Assembly (NCBI RefSeq): GCF_032452875.1
Contig: NC_083869.1
Location: forward strand, 74,766,501-74,830,500
DNA length: 64,000 bases
From: Bos javanicus
Lineage: Eukaryota; Chordata; Mammalia; Artiodactyla; Bovidae
Direction: 5' to 3'
Positions 47,800 to 59,579 of the stretch are shown here, one piece after another. The notes under the pieces were generated by a model that worked only from the letters and a program-made list of their open reading frames with translations, made no database searches and was not told the origin of the DNA. The stretch's first letter is position 1, and each line of letters opens with the position of its first letter. Made by a program: the position numbers and the translations under genes.

Positions 47800-48062
47800 T
47801 TTAAAATTTTTAATTGCTTATTTATTTTAATTGCAGGTTAATTACTTACCATATTCTGATAGCTTTTGCCATACATCTATATGAATTGGCCATAGGTAAA
47901 CATGTGTCCCCTCCATCCTGAACCCCCTCCCACCACCCTCCCCACCCTATCTCTCCAGGTTTCAGAGATTACCTGCGTTATACCTCAAACATCCACTGCT
48001 TATCTATTTTACATATGGTAATGTATATGTTTCAATGTGATATGCTCAAATCATCTGACTTT
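47800..48062 (-). mobile_element. L1-BT type 3' end
   Basis: Reverse complement of the bovine L1 3' UTR: GCAGGTTAATTACTTACCAT, GCCATACATCTATATGAATT, CATGTGTCCCCTCCATCCTG, CCCCTCCCACCACCCTCCCC. The element is truncated soon after. No coding content. Confidence 0.82.
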
Positions 48063-48889
48063 CTCCCCTTTTAGAGTCTGTTCCTGGAGAAACTCACACT
48101 AAGACAATGATCTGTTGAGACTGGAGAAGCTGAGTTTAGGCTTGCATTTTGAGGGAAATATTGCACTTAAGAGATAAATAATTTCAGAAGGTTATAGTTG
48201 ATGAGATTCTAGAACTCTTTAAATATGCAATTCTAAATACAATATATGTATTTTCTATTGCATATTCTATATGCAATATAATCAGTCTCCGTTTCACAAT
48301 ATATAGGTAAAACAAGCTAGAGTCCACAGAAGTTAGTGGCTTAGCCTAAAATTTTCTTCTAATTTTTAGTTAGTTGCATTAACTTGTCCATGTACCTCTC
48401 ATTTTTAATTCACTGAGGCCTCTAAGGCAACTACCAAATATCTAAAGAAGCCACAATTACTCCCAATAGGACAGAAAACAGATAACTAAAGTTCCCATAA
48501 TTTTGATAAATTATGTATTATAAGAAATTATTCAGAGATTGTTGGAACATGAAATTTTGTTCATTAATGTTTATAAATACATTCATTACAACAGTCTATC
48601 ATGTATTTACCAGTAAGGATAATGGCAGAAATAAAAATCTTACCTCTCTACTAAATTATGTCTCCTGATCTCAGAGATTTTACAGTCATCTCTTTTCCAA
48701 TAACTACCTATTTTATTTGTTTGCCCTTAAGGCTCTCATTTTTCCTCAACAGTAATATATAGTCTTTACAAAGAATATTTAAGAACAGAAATATAAGCTT
48801 AAAGTGCATACTTTTTTTCCTCTAAACTTTGGCTTCCTTTTTTCTTGAAACAACTATTGTTCCCAGTTCCTTGAATGTCTTTCTTGGTA
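48063..48889. other. Unassigned AT-rich sequence
   Basis: Nothing recognisable in about 830 bp. Confidence 0.45.
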
Positions 48890-49290
48890 TTTTTCTGCAG
48901 GTGTGCATATACAATGGCTTTGAAACACCTATGCAACCACATAATCACATCAGGCACATGTGAATGTACATATTTATATATTTACATAAGTGGGATTGTA
49001 TTACCCATAGCACTTAAGAACTTGCATTATTGATGTAATGGATCTTCGAGATGATTTATAGCAAGGTGTCAAGACCCACCCATTTTTTATTTATTATTTT
49101 CATTGTATTGCATCATATGGGTATACTCCAATTTTTAACTGTGTCTATATTGATAGATTTTAAATTTCTTCTGATTTATATCCTATGACAAACCATAACA
49201 CTGTAATCAACTTTTTTAGATGCTTATCTTGCAATATTTGAAAGGACAGATTTTTAGAAGTGGAATTTTGGAGTTTAGCGGCTAAGACAC
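48890..49290 (-). mobile_element. Old L1 3' region (tentative)
   Basis: Order and wording of CATTGTATTGCATCATATGG, CTATATTGATAGATTTTAAA and TTAGAAGTGGAATTTTGGAG resemble an old L1 3' end in minus orientation. It is very decayed. Confidence 0.4.
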
Positions 49291-50001
49291 TTTAAATTAT
49301 AAAGATAATGAGAAATTGCTTTCCTTAAATTTATTGTAACATTTTATAAATACCACTTAAATTACTTTTTTTTAAAATTACTTTTTGAATTGGCTTAACA
49401 CTATTATAAATATATTACTTGTTTTATTATATTAAGCAAAAATGGTATCACTTGTAATGTTGATGATCTATTTAAAATACTTATTGGTTGTTTGTGCTTC
49501 TTCTACCATGAATTGTTTATTTAGATATTTTGCTCTTTTTCTACTGCATTGTTATGTATATAAATTTGTGACTTATAAGAGCATTCATGTATTACAAATA
49601 CTAATTTTAATTTAAATATTGCACATATTTTCCTAGCCTTTCTTTTAAACACTTTGTTGATATTTTCTTCTCTGATAGACTGTCCCATTTTCATGTATTC
49701 AAATCACTCACAATAAAAATCAAATCACACGTATTTGGATCATTTACTTATTAACTAAATTCAAGTTTTTTTGTAAAGTTTCTTTGATTATAATTACATG
49801 AATTTTGGGAGGCAAACAGCATTTCAAATTATACTTACTTTCTTAAGTTATTTGCAAACTGTCATTCAGCCAGTTCACAGATATTTACTATATTTATGTC
49901 ATTGACAATATAGCTATGAACAGCAAATTGACAGCTTATTCTTCTCTGTGGGTGATATTTTAACACTCAAAGATCATTGTATATACAAAATAATCTCAGC
50001 A
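49291..50001. other. Unassigned, very AT-rich sequence
   Basis: About 700 bp with no recognisable repeat or gene. Confidence 0.45.
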
Positions 50002-50013
50002 TCCAAAAGTAGT

Positions 50014-50237
50014 GAAAGTAAAAGTGAAAGTGAAGTGGCTTAGTCGTGTCCGACTCTTGGCAACCCCATGGACTGTAGACTACCAGGCTCTTCTGTCCAT
50101 CGGATTCTCCAGGCAAGAACACTGGAGTGGGTTACCATTTCCTTCTCTAAGGGATCTTCCTGATCCAGGGATCGAACTGGGGTCTCTGACATTGTAGGCA
50201 GATGTTTTACCATCTGAACCACCAGGGAAGTCATTTC
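50014..50237 (-). mobile_element. Bov-tA SINE, full length
   Basis: Minus copy with an AAAGTGAAAGTGAAGTGGC tail at left and a tRNA-like head at right (CATCTGAACCACCAGGGAAG). Target duplication TCCAAAAGTAGT (50002-50013) and TCCAAAAGAAGT (50238-50249), 11 of 12. Confidence 0.88.
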
Positions 50238-50249
50238 TCCAAAAGAAGT

Positions 50250-50965
50250 CATTTCTCTTATATCTCTGATTCCTATTACTAACTCTTGTAACATTTTCAA
50301 TTATCTGGATGCACATTCATACAGCTATATCTTCTAATTTCCTTTTCCTTTCCCCCATCATAACATAGATATTCTGTCCATACTTCCCTGACCTGCATGT
50401 ACAGGTTTCCCCTTTCTCTTTCCTCTCCTGCATTTTTAGACCATCATGTTGGTTCATGAGTAAGGCAACCTTTATTTCCCCTCATTTCCCTGTTCTCTAT
50501 GTTTACTGCTGTCGAATAGAAGATCCTAATACACAGCTTTGATCATATCAAATCTCATATCAAGTCCTTCAAACTCTTTTCTTCAAACTTTCAAGAGTAC
50601 AAACTTGGCCTGGCATTCAAAGGGATCTAACACTGAAAAATCTGGCACAGTGAGAAATGTGATTTGCTTCTGAAAATTAATAGAATCCTTATTTTTAGAA
50701 GTAGAGAATGCATGTAGTAGAGAGGAGTGTGGCATCAGCAGATAATGGACAAAAGCAAAGTAGGTGGAATAGGAAAGATTAATAGAATGAACACGAGTTG
50801 TGTGTCTGCTTTGTTTCTTGTTCCTTTGAGCATGTTCTGTCACTTTCATATTCACAGTATGCATAGTATTGTCCTCATTATTTAATGAATGTCCAAGGCA
50901 GAGAAACAGATGTGGATATAGATTATTTGTTTGGGAGTTGCCTTCCTATTTGAGTAAGGGTCAAG
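50250..50965. other. Unassigned sequence
   Basis: About 720 bp. The minus frame 50864-50583 (93 aa) has no recognisable domain. No repeat is recognised. Confidence 0.4.
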
Positions 50966-51185
50966 AGGGCTTCCCAAGTGGTGCAGTGGTAAAGAATCTG
51001 CCTGCCAATGTAGGAGATACAAGAAACGTGGGTTTGATTCCTGAATGGGGAAGATACCACAGAGTAGGAAATGGCAACCCACTCCAGTATTCTTTGCTGG
51101 AGAATTCCATGGACACAGAAGCCTGGTGCCCTATAGTCCATAGGATTGCAAAGACTTGGACACAACTGAGCGACTGAGCAAGCAC
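50966..51185 (+). mobile_element. Bov-tA SINE
   Basis: Plus copy with head GGGCTTCCCAAGTGGTGCAG, B-box-like GGTTTGATTCCTG, body and an end at CTGAGCGACTGAGCAAGCAC. Frames open on both strands reflect the SINE sequence. Confidence 0.9.
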
Positions 51186-51392
51186 ACATGTATTGATCAT
51201 GATGGCTCAGGAGAAACCATTTATGGAACAGTAATTTGGTAGTAGTTTGTCAATGCTTAGCAGGTACTAGGTATTGCCTAATGCTTTACATTCCTTGTAT
51301 TATTTAATCCCTGAACATCCATATGATATAATTTTATCATTTCTATTCATTTTAAAGATAAAGTAACTGAGGCTTAAAGGGTCTAATTAATC
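51186..51392. other. Unassigned spacer
   Basis: Short interval. Some resemblance to an old MIR-type core (TATTTAATCCCTGAACATCC, TTTAAAGATAAAGTAACTGA) but not secure. Confidence 0.35.
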
Positions 51393-51526
51393 CCCTGGAG
51401 AAGGAAATGGCTACCCACTCCAGTATTCTTGCCTGGAGAATTCCATGGACAGAGGAACCTGGCACATTCCAGTCTGTGGGTCACAAAGAGGTGAACATGA
51501 CTGAGTGACTAACACTTTCACTTTTT
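51393..51526 (+). mobile_element. BovA SINE unit
   Basis: 5'-truncated BovB-like unit from CCCCTGGAGAAGGAAATGGC to GAGTGACTAACACTTTCAC, plus strand. Confidence 0.85.
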
Positions 51527-52379
51527 CAGTATATCAGATGCCAAAGCTAAAGGCATGATAGAAACAGAATTTGAACCTGCAGAGAATACACAAATTTTAT
51601 TACATAGAACAGGACCTAAAGTATGTTAGGGTTACAAAATAAGTACAGAAAATGATAATACGGAGTAGAAAACCTAAATATATAAGAAGCATATACTTTA
51701 AGTTTTTAAAATGTTAAAAAAAATTAAAAATCAATTCCTTATTATACTATGGTGAATTCTTTCAGATTTTTAGTGTTGACACATTCTAATACTACAGAAG
51801 TGTTTCTTGAAAATAATAAATCTTGGAAAGTTTTATATTTAATTTTTCAACATTAATTATTTTTATAAAAAAAAGAATGAATATACATAAGTATAGATGT
51901 AATAATCTTACATAAATTGCCATATGTATAATCAAATAGTATGTAAAACTTATGATTTACTTTGCTGAAACAGACTTTTGGGTTAATTTAGTATTAAGAA
52001 ATCTGTTTCTATAATTGTTTCATTATATAGAAGGAAAAAATATATGTCATAATTTAGAGAATAAGTAGGCACTATAAAAAGTATAGCAACTATGTCTGGT
52101 AAAACCTGAAAACAGGTACCATAAGGATATGTTTTTTGCATAATAAAGATTATTTTTCTTGAACCAACAGTTCATCTCATAATTGAAAGCAAAACCCCAA
52201 AGAAGTTCCCATCACATTTAGGATATGTCAAGAATGTGATTATTCTAAAAGTATTTAGCTTTATTCTGAAAGCTGGAATTAATGGAGAAAAGACTAAGAA
52301 AACTAGTTTTACTTTTGTTTGATATGTTTATTATGTTAGTATATGGAATGGGAGAGAGTTCTTTTAAAAGACATATGTA
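51527..52379. other. Unassigned AT-rich sequence
   Basis: About 850 bp with no recognisable gene or repeat. Confidence 0.45.
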
Positions 52380-52462
52380 TACCTATGACATTGAGGTTTG
52401 ATAAAAACAAAACTCTGTAAAGCAATTATCCTTCAGTTAAAAAATAAATATTTTTTTAAAAA
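52380..52462 (+). mobile_element. L1 3' terminal fragment
   Basis: TTGAGGTTTGATAAAAACAA, CTGTAAAGCAATTATCCTTC and an A/T-rich tail match the last 80 bp or so of a ruminant L1 3' end. Confidence 0.7.
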
Positions 52463-52605
52463 GACGAACTATATGGGAAGCTGATTTTATATATGATTCT
52501 TCAATTTATTTTGAAAAAAATCAGTGATCAAGTAAAAGGGTCTCATGGAGGAAAGATGAAGAAAATCTTTCTAGTTTAGTGAAAATAGCACCTTGCTATG
52601 GTTGT
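52463..52605. other. Unassigned spacer
   Basis: Short AT-rich interval that includes the left copy of the BovB target duplication at 52598-52605. Confidence 0.4.
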
Positions 52606-53851
52606 AATGCTCAAAATTTTCCAAGCCAGGCTTCAGCAATATGTGAACCATGAACTTCCAGATGTTCAAGCTGGTTTTAGAAAAGGCAGAGGAACCAGAG
52701 ACCAAATTGCCAACATCCGCTGGATCATCGAAAAAGCAAGAGAGTTCCAAAAAAACATCTATTTTTGGTTTATTGACTATGCCAAAGCCTTTGACTGTGT
52801 GGAGCACAATAAACTGTGGAAAATTCTGAAAGAGATGGGAATACCAGACCACCTGACCTGCCTCTTGAGAAATTTGTATGCAGGTCAGGAAGCAACAGTT
52901 AGAACTGGACATGGAACAACAGACTGGTTCCAAATAGGAAAAGGAGTACGTCAAGGCTGTATATTGTCACCCTGCTTATTTAACTTCTATGCAGAGTACA
53001 TCATGAGAAACGCTGGGCTGGAAGAAGCACAAGCTGGAATCAAGATTGCCAGGAGAAATATCAATAACCTCAGATATGCAGATGACACCGCTCTTATGGC
53101 AGAAAGTGAAGAGGAACTAAAGAGCCTCTTGATGAAAGGGAAGGAGGAGAGTGAAAAGTTGGCTTAAAACTCAACATTCAGAAAATGAAGATCATGGCAT
53201 CCGGTCCCATCACTTCATGGGAAATAGATGGGGAAACAGTGGAAACAGTGTCAGACTTTATTTTTTCAGGCTCCAAAATCACTGCAGGTGGTGACTGCAG
53301 CCATGAAATTAAAAGACGCTTACTCCTTGGAAGAAAAGTTATGACCAACCTAGATAGCATATTCAAAAGCAGAGACATTACTTTGCCAACAAAGGTCCGT
53401 CTAGTCAAGGCTATGATTTTTCCAGTGGTCATGTATGGGTGTGAGAGTTGGACTGTGAAGAAAGCTGAGCGCCAAAGAATTGATGCTTTTGAACTGTGGT
53501 GTTGGAGAAGACTCTTGAGAGTCCCTTGGACTGCAAGGAGATCCAACCAGTCCATTCTAAAGGAGATCAGTCCTGGGTGTTCTTTGGAAGGAATGATGCT
53601 AAAGCTGAAACTCCAGTACTTTGGCCACCTCATGCGAAGAGTTGACTCATTGGAAAAGACTCTGATGCTGGGAGGGATTGGGGGCAGGAGGAGAAGGGGA
53701 TGACAGAGGATGAGATGGCTGGATGGCATCACTGTCGATGGACGTGGGTCTGAGTGAACTCCAGGTGTTGGCGATGGACAGGGAGGCCTGGTGTGCTGTG
53801 ATTCATGGGGTTGCAAATGGTCGGACACGACTGAGCGACTGAACTGAACTG
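52606..53851 (+). mobile_element. BovB LINE, 1.25 kb, best-preserved copy
   Basis: Plus orientation, 5' truncated early in the RT (ATGCTCAAAATTTTCC) and ending in GAACTGAACTGA at about 53851. Target duplication ATGGTTGT at 52598-52605 and 53852-53859 (8 bp, perfect). It has few disruptions compared with the other copies. Confidence 0.94.
52607..53703 (+). pseudogene. BovB RT, two frames, catalytic motifs intact
   Basis: Frame 52598-53167 (189 aa) contains FRKGRGTRDQIANIRWI, motif A (FIDYAKAFDCVEH), motif B (GVRQGCILSPCLFNFYAEY) and motif C (LRYADDTALMAES). It ends early at a stop reached through a 1-bp loss near 53157. Frame 53185-53703 carries the next segment (FELWCWRRLLRVPWTARRS) and stops at TGA 53701-53703, where sister copies have CGA (Arg) in the RRRGRQRM stretch. 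The endonuclease and N-terminal part were never inserted. Confidence 0.9.
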
Positions 53852-53859
53852 ATGGTTGT

Positions 53860-55299
53860 TCTATCAGTAGACCCTTTTACAAAAATCTGGAAAGTTCTAT
53901 CCCAAGGTGTACACTCATTACCATTTATATGCCTTGGAATGTGGCCAGTGTCTTTTGTGCATATTTTTCTAGATTCTACCTCTTATAATATCCTCTGGAT
54001 AAAAGCGAGACCCGGGTTTTGACATAACAACATCATCAAGCTATTAACCAATGGAAGTAAACCACGTGGCAGTAATTTGTAACATGTTGTACCTCTCTCA
54101 TTTCAGACTCATATGAAACCTGAACTTGCTTCTAATTCCTTCATTGCCATGAAGATGAAGTAGAAAATAGGAAGGAGGTATGTGGGAATCTTGGGGTTTA
54201 ACTCTTATTTTGATATTCCAGGGTTTGGGGACCTTAGAGGAATCCGTTTGAGTTTCAGGCATCTCTGTGAATTTCAGCCTTTTCTACAGCAGTCTCATAT
54301 TCTAAATCTTCAATCTTTCCACATTTCCAATTCCATACATCAAAAATTCTAAAATAATGTACTTTTAAATACTGAAGTGCAAATCATAGGAGAAGTGATT
54401 CTAAAAGTAACAAGTATAGATATGCAAGCATTTATGGTGTGATATTAAGCTGGGGAAAATAGTAACTTTAGTAGAGTTTATACTCTTTAAATTGAGGTAT
54501 CGAAAAACTATGCCTTGTTTTGAATGAACGTTTTGTTTTCCATGAAGGTAACACAAAAAGAAACAGCCCTGAATTGATACCCACATCTATCTACAAACTA
54601 AACCTCCAAATCTCAAATCAACTAAGATACTATTAGAAACAAGTGCAGCAATATAGACAGTTGAAAAATTAGAAACAAAAGCAAAATGATTTCCTGTGAA
54701 TTATTTTCATGAAATTAGTATACACTTAGGTATAAAAATTTGTATGCAGACTACATAGTCTGGGTAAATTAGCTTGTGGAATAACTATTACCTGCTGAGA
54801 AAAATTATGAAAGTTGGGTAAAATACCAAAAAATATCTATTTGAAGTCATGGAAGAACTATCAAGAGTGCCAAAACTTGAGGAGCCAAGCTTTTATGAAG
54901 AAATAATGGAAGATACTTTTAAATTGAAATAAGAACTGTCTTTTACTCTGTTTCAGAAGCAGCTCAAGGCAAGATATAGAGAACCCAAGGACAAAGTGAA
55001 GGCTAAACTGACCAGATTGGTGGGCTTTTGGTAGTCTCACAGTGCTAGAAAAATAAAAACTGGACATTAGGGCCAACCAAGAAAGAAGAAACCTAGTATA
55101 CATCTCAGGAATCAGGAAGAAAAAGAAATTGCTCAGTCCAGTTGAAGACTGATACATTTTGTTTACTAACTCAAGCCCTAATTAGGTTAATACAATATAC
55201 ACTTTATTCAAACTATCTGCCAGAAGCTAAGGAGGTTTTGGTACCCCTATAATTTTTCAGTCCAAAAGTCCAGTTTCACTAAACAATTAACCAATCAAA
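53860..55299. other. Unassigned sequence, 1.4 kb
   Basis: No recognised repeat. Minus frames 54586-54401 and 55157-54861 (98 aa) lack any recognisable domain. It may be ordinary intergenic DNA. Confidence 0.45.
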
Positions 55300-55965
55300 A
55301 ATAATCAAAGAGCACTACCAGAAGGAAAACAGACAACAGACACAGTCACAAGTGATCTAAATAGTGGAGTTATCCTGTGTAACTTTAAAATAACTACAAT
55401 TGATATGAGAAAATACAGGGAATAATTGACACCTTAAACAGACAATTGTAATCTATACAAAGAGAACAAGTGGAAGTCCGAGGATTAAATAAATCAGGGA
55501 AATTGCCTGGTGGTCCAGTGGTTAGAACTTCATGCTTTCAGTACTGAGAGGTAAGTTCAGTCCCTGGTCGAGAAACTACGATCCCACAAGCTGTGTGGTA
55601 TAACAAAATAAATAAATAAATAAAGCACGTCAGTACTTTAAGACTTTACTAGATGTGTACAATAGCAAATTGGACACAATGGAATAGAGGATTAACAAGC
55701 AAAATATAGATTCACAGGATATTATCAAGATTGAAATACTGACAGAAAATGGAAAATTCCTCTGTGAGAGGGTGGAAAAAAATGTTCAAAGGATGTAAGT
55801 GAATTCTCAAAAAGAGAGGAGCTAGAAAGAAAAACGAGGGCAGAAACATCTGAAGAGGTAACAGCTAAGAATTTTCAAAAACTGATAAAAGATACAAAGA
55901 TATTTGCTACCAAGCAAAGTAGGATAAACAAACAGAAAGAGTGCATATATAGACATATTGTAAAA
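55300..55965 (+). mobile_element. Old L1 5' / ORF1-like remnant (tentative), split by a SINE
   Basis: CTTTAAAATAACTACAATTG and GCTAAGAATTTTCAAAAACT resemble decayed L1 5' or ORF1 sequence on the plus strand. A CHR SINE at 55503-55622 interrupts it. No frame survives, and the call is by impression of word order only. Confidence 0.4.
55503..55622 (+). mobile_element. CHR-type SINE
   Basis: TGCCTGGTGGTCCAGTGGTT head, CAGTCCCTGGTCGAGAAAC, ATCCCACAAGCTGTG and an AAATAAATAAATAAATAAA tail. This is a short cetartiodactyl tRNA-derived SINE on the plus strand. Confidence 0.85.
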
Positions 55966-55973
55966 AAAAAACT

Positions 55974-56180
55974 GGAGTGTTTCCCTAGTGGCTCATTGGT
56001 AAAGAATCCGCCTGCCAAGCAGAAGACACAGGTTTGATCCCTGCATCAGGAAGATGCCTTGGGAAGGAAATGGCAGCCCACCTCAATATTCTTGCCAGGG
56101 AAATTCCATAAGCAGAGGAGCCTGGTGGACTGTAGTCTATGGGGTCCCAAAGACTCAGACAGAATTTAGCGACTAAAGGT
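55974..56180 (+). mobile_element. Bov-tA SINE
   Basis: Plus copy: TTTCCCTAGTGGCTCATTGG head, GGTTTGATCCCTGCATC, body with GGAAATGGCAGCCCACCTCA and a decayed end (AGACAGAATTTAGCGACTAA). Confidence 0.88.
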
Positions 56181-56712
56181 CTTAGTTTTCATCGTGTACA
56201 GTGTCTGAACAATGAGCCCTATCAGACTTTTTAACGGATACTTGTTTTTCTCACATGTGCTCTGCAAAATGTGAATTTGCTGTTCTTTGGTCAATGTTAA
56301 TAACTTTCTTCCTCATTCTCTCTCCCATCACATGCCTGTGTCTTTGTTCTCTTTGTGAGCTGAGCTTTAAGTGGGTCGATAAACCCTGTGAGATGCGGTG
56401 AGCAGGAGGCACTTTTAACCTCTTTCACTGGACGAGTCCCTTGTGTGTCCAATTCTGAGCCAAAAATAGATCTCCCCTCTTCTGGCTACTTCCTGGGTCA
56501 AACATCAAACATTGCCCTGGCAGCAATACTTAAGATCATTACTATCTAACCACTCTCTACTGTATCAGACTTCAAGGTGGGAAGGAGTAGTGAAGAAAGG
56601 AAGGAAGTAAAAATGTGGGATGGGTGGTGAGGTCATAATAAGTGAAGAGCAGGGGATTATAACCCTATCTCATGGAGCACAGCCCATTACGAATTTTATT
56701 GACTATCTATGA
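56181..56712. other. Unassigned sequence
   Basis: About 530 bp, somewhat less AT-rich than its surroundings, with no recognisable repeat or long frame. Confidence 0.4.
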
Positions 56713-58136
56713 CAGCCATCCCCAACCTTTATGGCACCAGGGACTATTATTACATGGAAGACAAGTTTTCCATGGACCAGAGGGGAGGGATGGCACATTA
56801 TATTCCATTACATTACAAATGTAATGTACATTTAAGTACATTAGTTATTGTGTGCTTTATTATTACTTTGTGATAAATAATGAAATAAGTATACAATTCA
56901 CCAAAATGCAGAATCAGTAGGAGCCCTGAGTTTGTTTTCCTTCAACTAGATGGTCCCTTCTGGGGGTGATGGAAGACACTGACATACAAAGTGTGTTGCT
57001 TATGTCCAATCTACTCTGTAATCTCATTTTCATTGTCACTGTAGAAAACCCTGCTTCATGAAGATCAGATGTTGCAAACAGAAGTAGGCTTTTCAATGCT
57101 TTTTATGGCAATCTCAGGGTATTCTGCTTTGACTTTAATAAGGCCACCATCATTTGTGATCTCAAGCAGTTAATCCTCTTCTAGCAGGGCCAAAGTTGAT
57201 TCACTTGGCTTATCCACAAATGTGTTGCAGATCCAGTCCTTCCCAGGTCTGGGGTATTTTGTGCTTGGAAAGTAATGTTCAAATTCTTTTGAAAGCTGAG
57301 ATAGGTGATTATTCACCCACTGGGAGAAAGAAAGACTTGACTCGGTCTCTTTCAAAATCTCTGCTAATGTTTGACGCATCTCAAAAATCCCCATGTTCTC
57401 TCATCACCCCCATAATTCCAGTTCAGCTATGAATGCAGCCACTTCATCTGTGAACTTGAACACAGTTGTCAGTTGCCATTCTCCACTGAAGTGACAGTTT
57501 GAGTTCATTGAGCATGTTGAACATGTCACATAAATAAGCAAGTTTTGCAACCCATTCTGTGTCCCTGAAATGAGCTTCCAATGGTGACTGTTTTTCTAAA
57601 AGAAATCTCAGGAGCAGCCCTTGTAAAGCAAAATCTCTGGCCAGTGATCTACCTTTAGAAATCCATCTTATTTCTGTGTATAAGAGAAGATATGTGCTCT
57701 GCATCCATTTCCTTACCGAGCTGTGTGAATAGACGAGTTAAGTACATGTACTTCAGTGCGATTGATGATTTTAATCATATCTGTCAAAATGCTAAGATCA
57801 GCTGACATTTTGCAGCTAGCCACCATTTCTATATGGATGACACAGTATGTAGACTCACATTCAGAACTGACCTTTTTCACCTGAGTAGTGAAACCAGAAA
57901 GCTCTCTAGTCATAGCAGCTACTCTGGCCCTGCATACACCAACACAAAATGACTAATTCAATTTTCCTGATATGTAATCATTCAAGGACTTGAATAGTTC
58001 TGAAGCCTCGGTGTTGGTTGGCAACAGAAGTACACATAACATATCTTCATGCACATCCTCCTGAAAAAATATATGCCAACCAAGCTTGTCTTTATGGACT
58101 GGTAATTCTCTGTGACTGAGAGATTGGAGGCCAGTG
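56713..58136 (-). mobile_element. hAT DNA transposon fossil (Charlie-like)
   Basis: The left end begins CAGCCATCCCCAACCTTTA at 56713, typical of a Charlie-type hAT terminus. The right end (58122-58136, GATTGGAGGCCAGTG) pairs with it as an inverted repeat in 11 of 15 positions. Flanking 8-mers ATCTATGA (56705-56712) and GTCTATAG (58137-58144) share TCTAT and fit the hAT habit of 8-bp duplications with a TCTA-like core. Length 1.4 kb is shorter than an autonomous hAT, so internal sequence has been lost. My best guess for the family is Charlie8. Confidence 0.8.
56914..57913 (-). pseudogene. hAT transposase remnant (C-terminal two-thirds)
   Basis: Four minus-strand frames in consistent order make up a decayed transposase: 57913-57713 (KKVSSECESTYCVIHIEM), 57704-57444 (YTEIRWISKGRSLARDFA, then DTEWVAKLAYLCDMFNML), 57394-57170 (FSQWVNNHLSQLSKEFEHYF, then KDWICNTFVDKPSE) and 57096-56914 (HEAGFSTVTMKMRLQSRLDI). 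The last is the hAT C-terminal dimerisation region. The intact enzyme cuts and pastes its own DNA. The pattern resembles the transposase relatives that gave rise to some vertebrate genes (for example the Charlie8-derived part of GTF2IRD2), but stops and frameshifts between every piece show this copy is dead. The BED finger and first catalytic part are not seen. Confidence 0.85.
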
Positions 58137-58505
58137 GTCTATAGAATACTGTTCTTTTTAATATCTTTTGATTTTCATGTATAGTTTATTATAATTTTGT
58201 GTTAATTTCTATTGTACAGTAAAGTGATTCAGTTATATGAATCTACATGTGTGTGCATATGTGTGTGTGGGTATATGTATATCAGCTCAGTTCAGTTCAG
58301 TTGCTCAGTCATTTCTGACTCTGTGACCCCATGGTCTCAGTGTGCCAGGCTTCCCTATCCATCACTAATACCTGCAGCTTGCTCAAATTCATGTCCATTG
58401 AGTCGGTGATGCCATCCAACCATCTCATCCTCTGTTGTCCCTTTCTCCTCCAGCTTTCAAACTTTCTCAGCATCAGGGTCTCTTTCAATGAGTCAATACT
58501 TCCCA

Positions 58506-59470
58506 TCAGGTGCCAAAGCTTTGGAGTTTCAGCTTCAGCATGAGTCCTTCCAATGAATATTCAGGGCTGATTTCCTTTCGGATGGACTGGTTGGATCTCC
58601 TGGCAGTTCGAGGGAGTCTCAAGAGTCTTCTCCAACACCACAATTCAAAAGAATAAATTCTTTGGTGCTCAGCTTTCTTTATGGTCCAGCTGTCACATCC
58701 ATACATGCCTACTGGAAAAATCACAGCTTTGACTAGATGGATATTTGTCAGCAAAATAATGTCTCTGCTTTTGAATATGCTGTATAGGTTGGTCATAGCT
58801 TTTTTCCCAAGGAGTAAACATCTTTTAATTTCGTGGCTGCAGTCATCATCTGCAGTGATTTTGGAGCTCATGAATATAAAGTCTGTCACTATTTCCACTG
58901 TTTCCCCATCTATTTGCCACAAAGTGATGGGACCAGATGCCATGATCTTCATTTTTTGAATGTTGAGTTTTAAGCCAGCTTTTTTCACTCTCCTCTTTCA
59001 CTTTCAACAAGAGGCTCTTCAGTTCCTCTTCGCTTTCTGCCATAGAGGTGGTGTCATCTGCATATCTGAGGTTACTGATATTTCTCCTGGCAATCTTGAT
59101 TCCAGATTGTGCTTCATCCAACCTGTAATTTTGTATGATGTACTCTGGATATAAGTTAAATAAACAGGGTGACTATATACATACTTGACACACTCATTTC
59201 CCAATTTGGAACCAGTCTGTTGTTTCATGTTCTGTTCTAACTAACTGTTGCTTCTTGATCTGCATACAGATTTCTCAGGAGGCAGGTAAGGTGATCTGGT
59301 ATTTCCTTCTCTTTAAGAATTTTCCATGGTTTGTTGTGATCCACACAGCTAAGGATTTAGCATAGTCAATAAAGCAGAATTAGATGTTTTCTGGAACTCT
59401 CTTGCTTTTTCTTTGATCCAACAGATCTTGGCAATTTAATATCTGGTTCCTTTGCCTTTTCAAAATACAA
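58506..59470 (-). pseudogene. BovB RT, C-terminal half of the inverted copy
   Basis: Minus frames 59121-58846 (LRYADDTTSMAESEEELKS, motif C) and 58988-58506 (FELWCWRRLLRLPRTARRS). Motif A lies in a broken stretch near 59350. Multiple frameshifts show an older copy than the one at 52606. Confidence 0.82.
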
Positions 59471-59579
59471 CTTTCTACACAAGGACATCACCAGATGGTG
59501 AATACTGAAATCAGACTGATTATATTCTTTGCAGCCTAAGGTGGAGAAGCTCTATACAGTCAGCAAAAACAAGACCAGA

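Noticed and set aside
56800..56830. Near-palindrome around ATTACAAATGTAATGT
   Set aside because: It is short and lies within the decayed hAT end. No evidence of a separate function.
57196..57432. Plus-strand frame across the hAT relic
   Set aside because: It is antisense to the clearly recognisable transposase segment on the minus strand.
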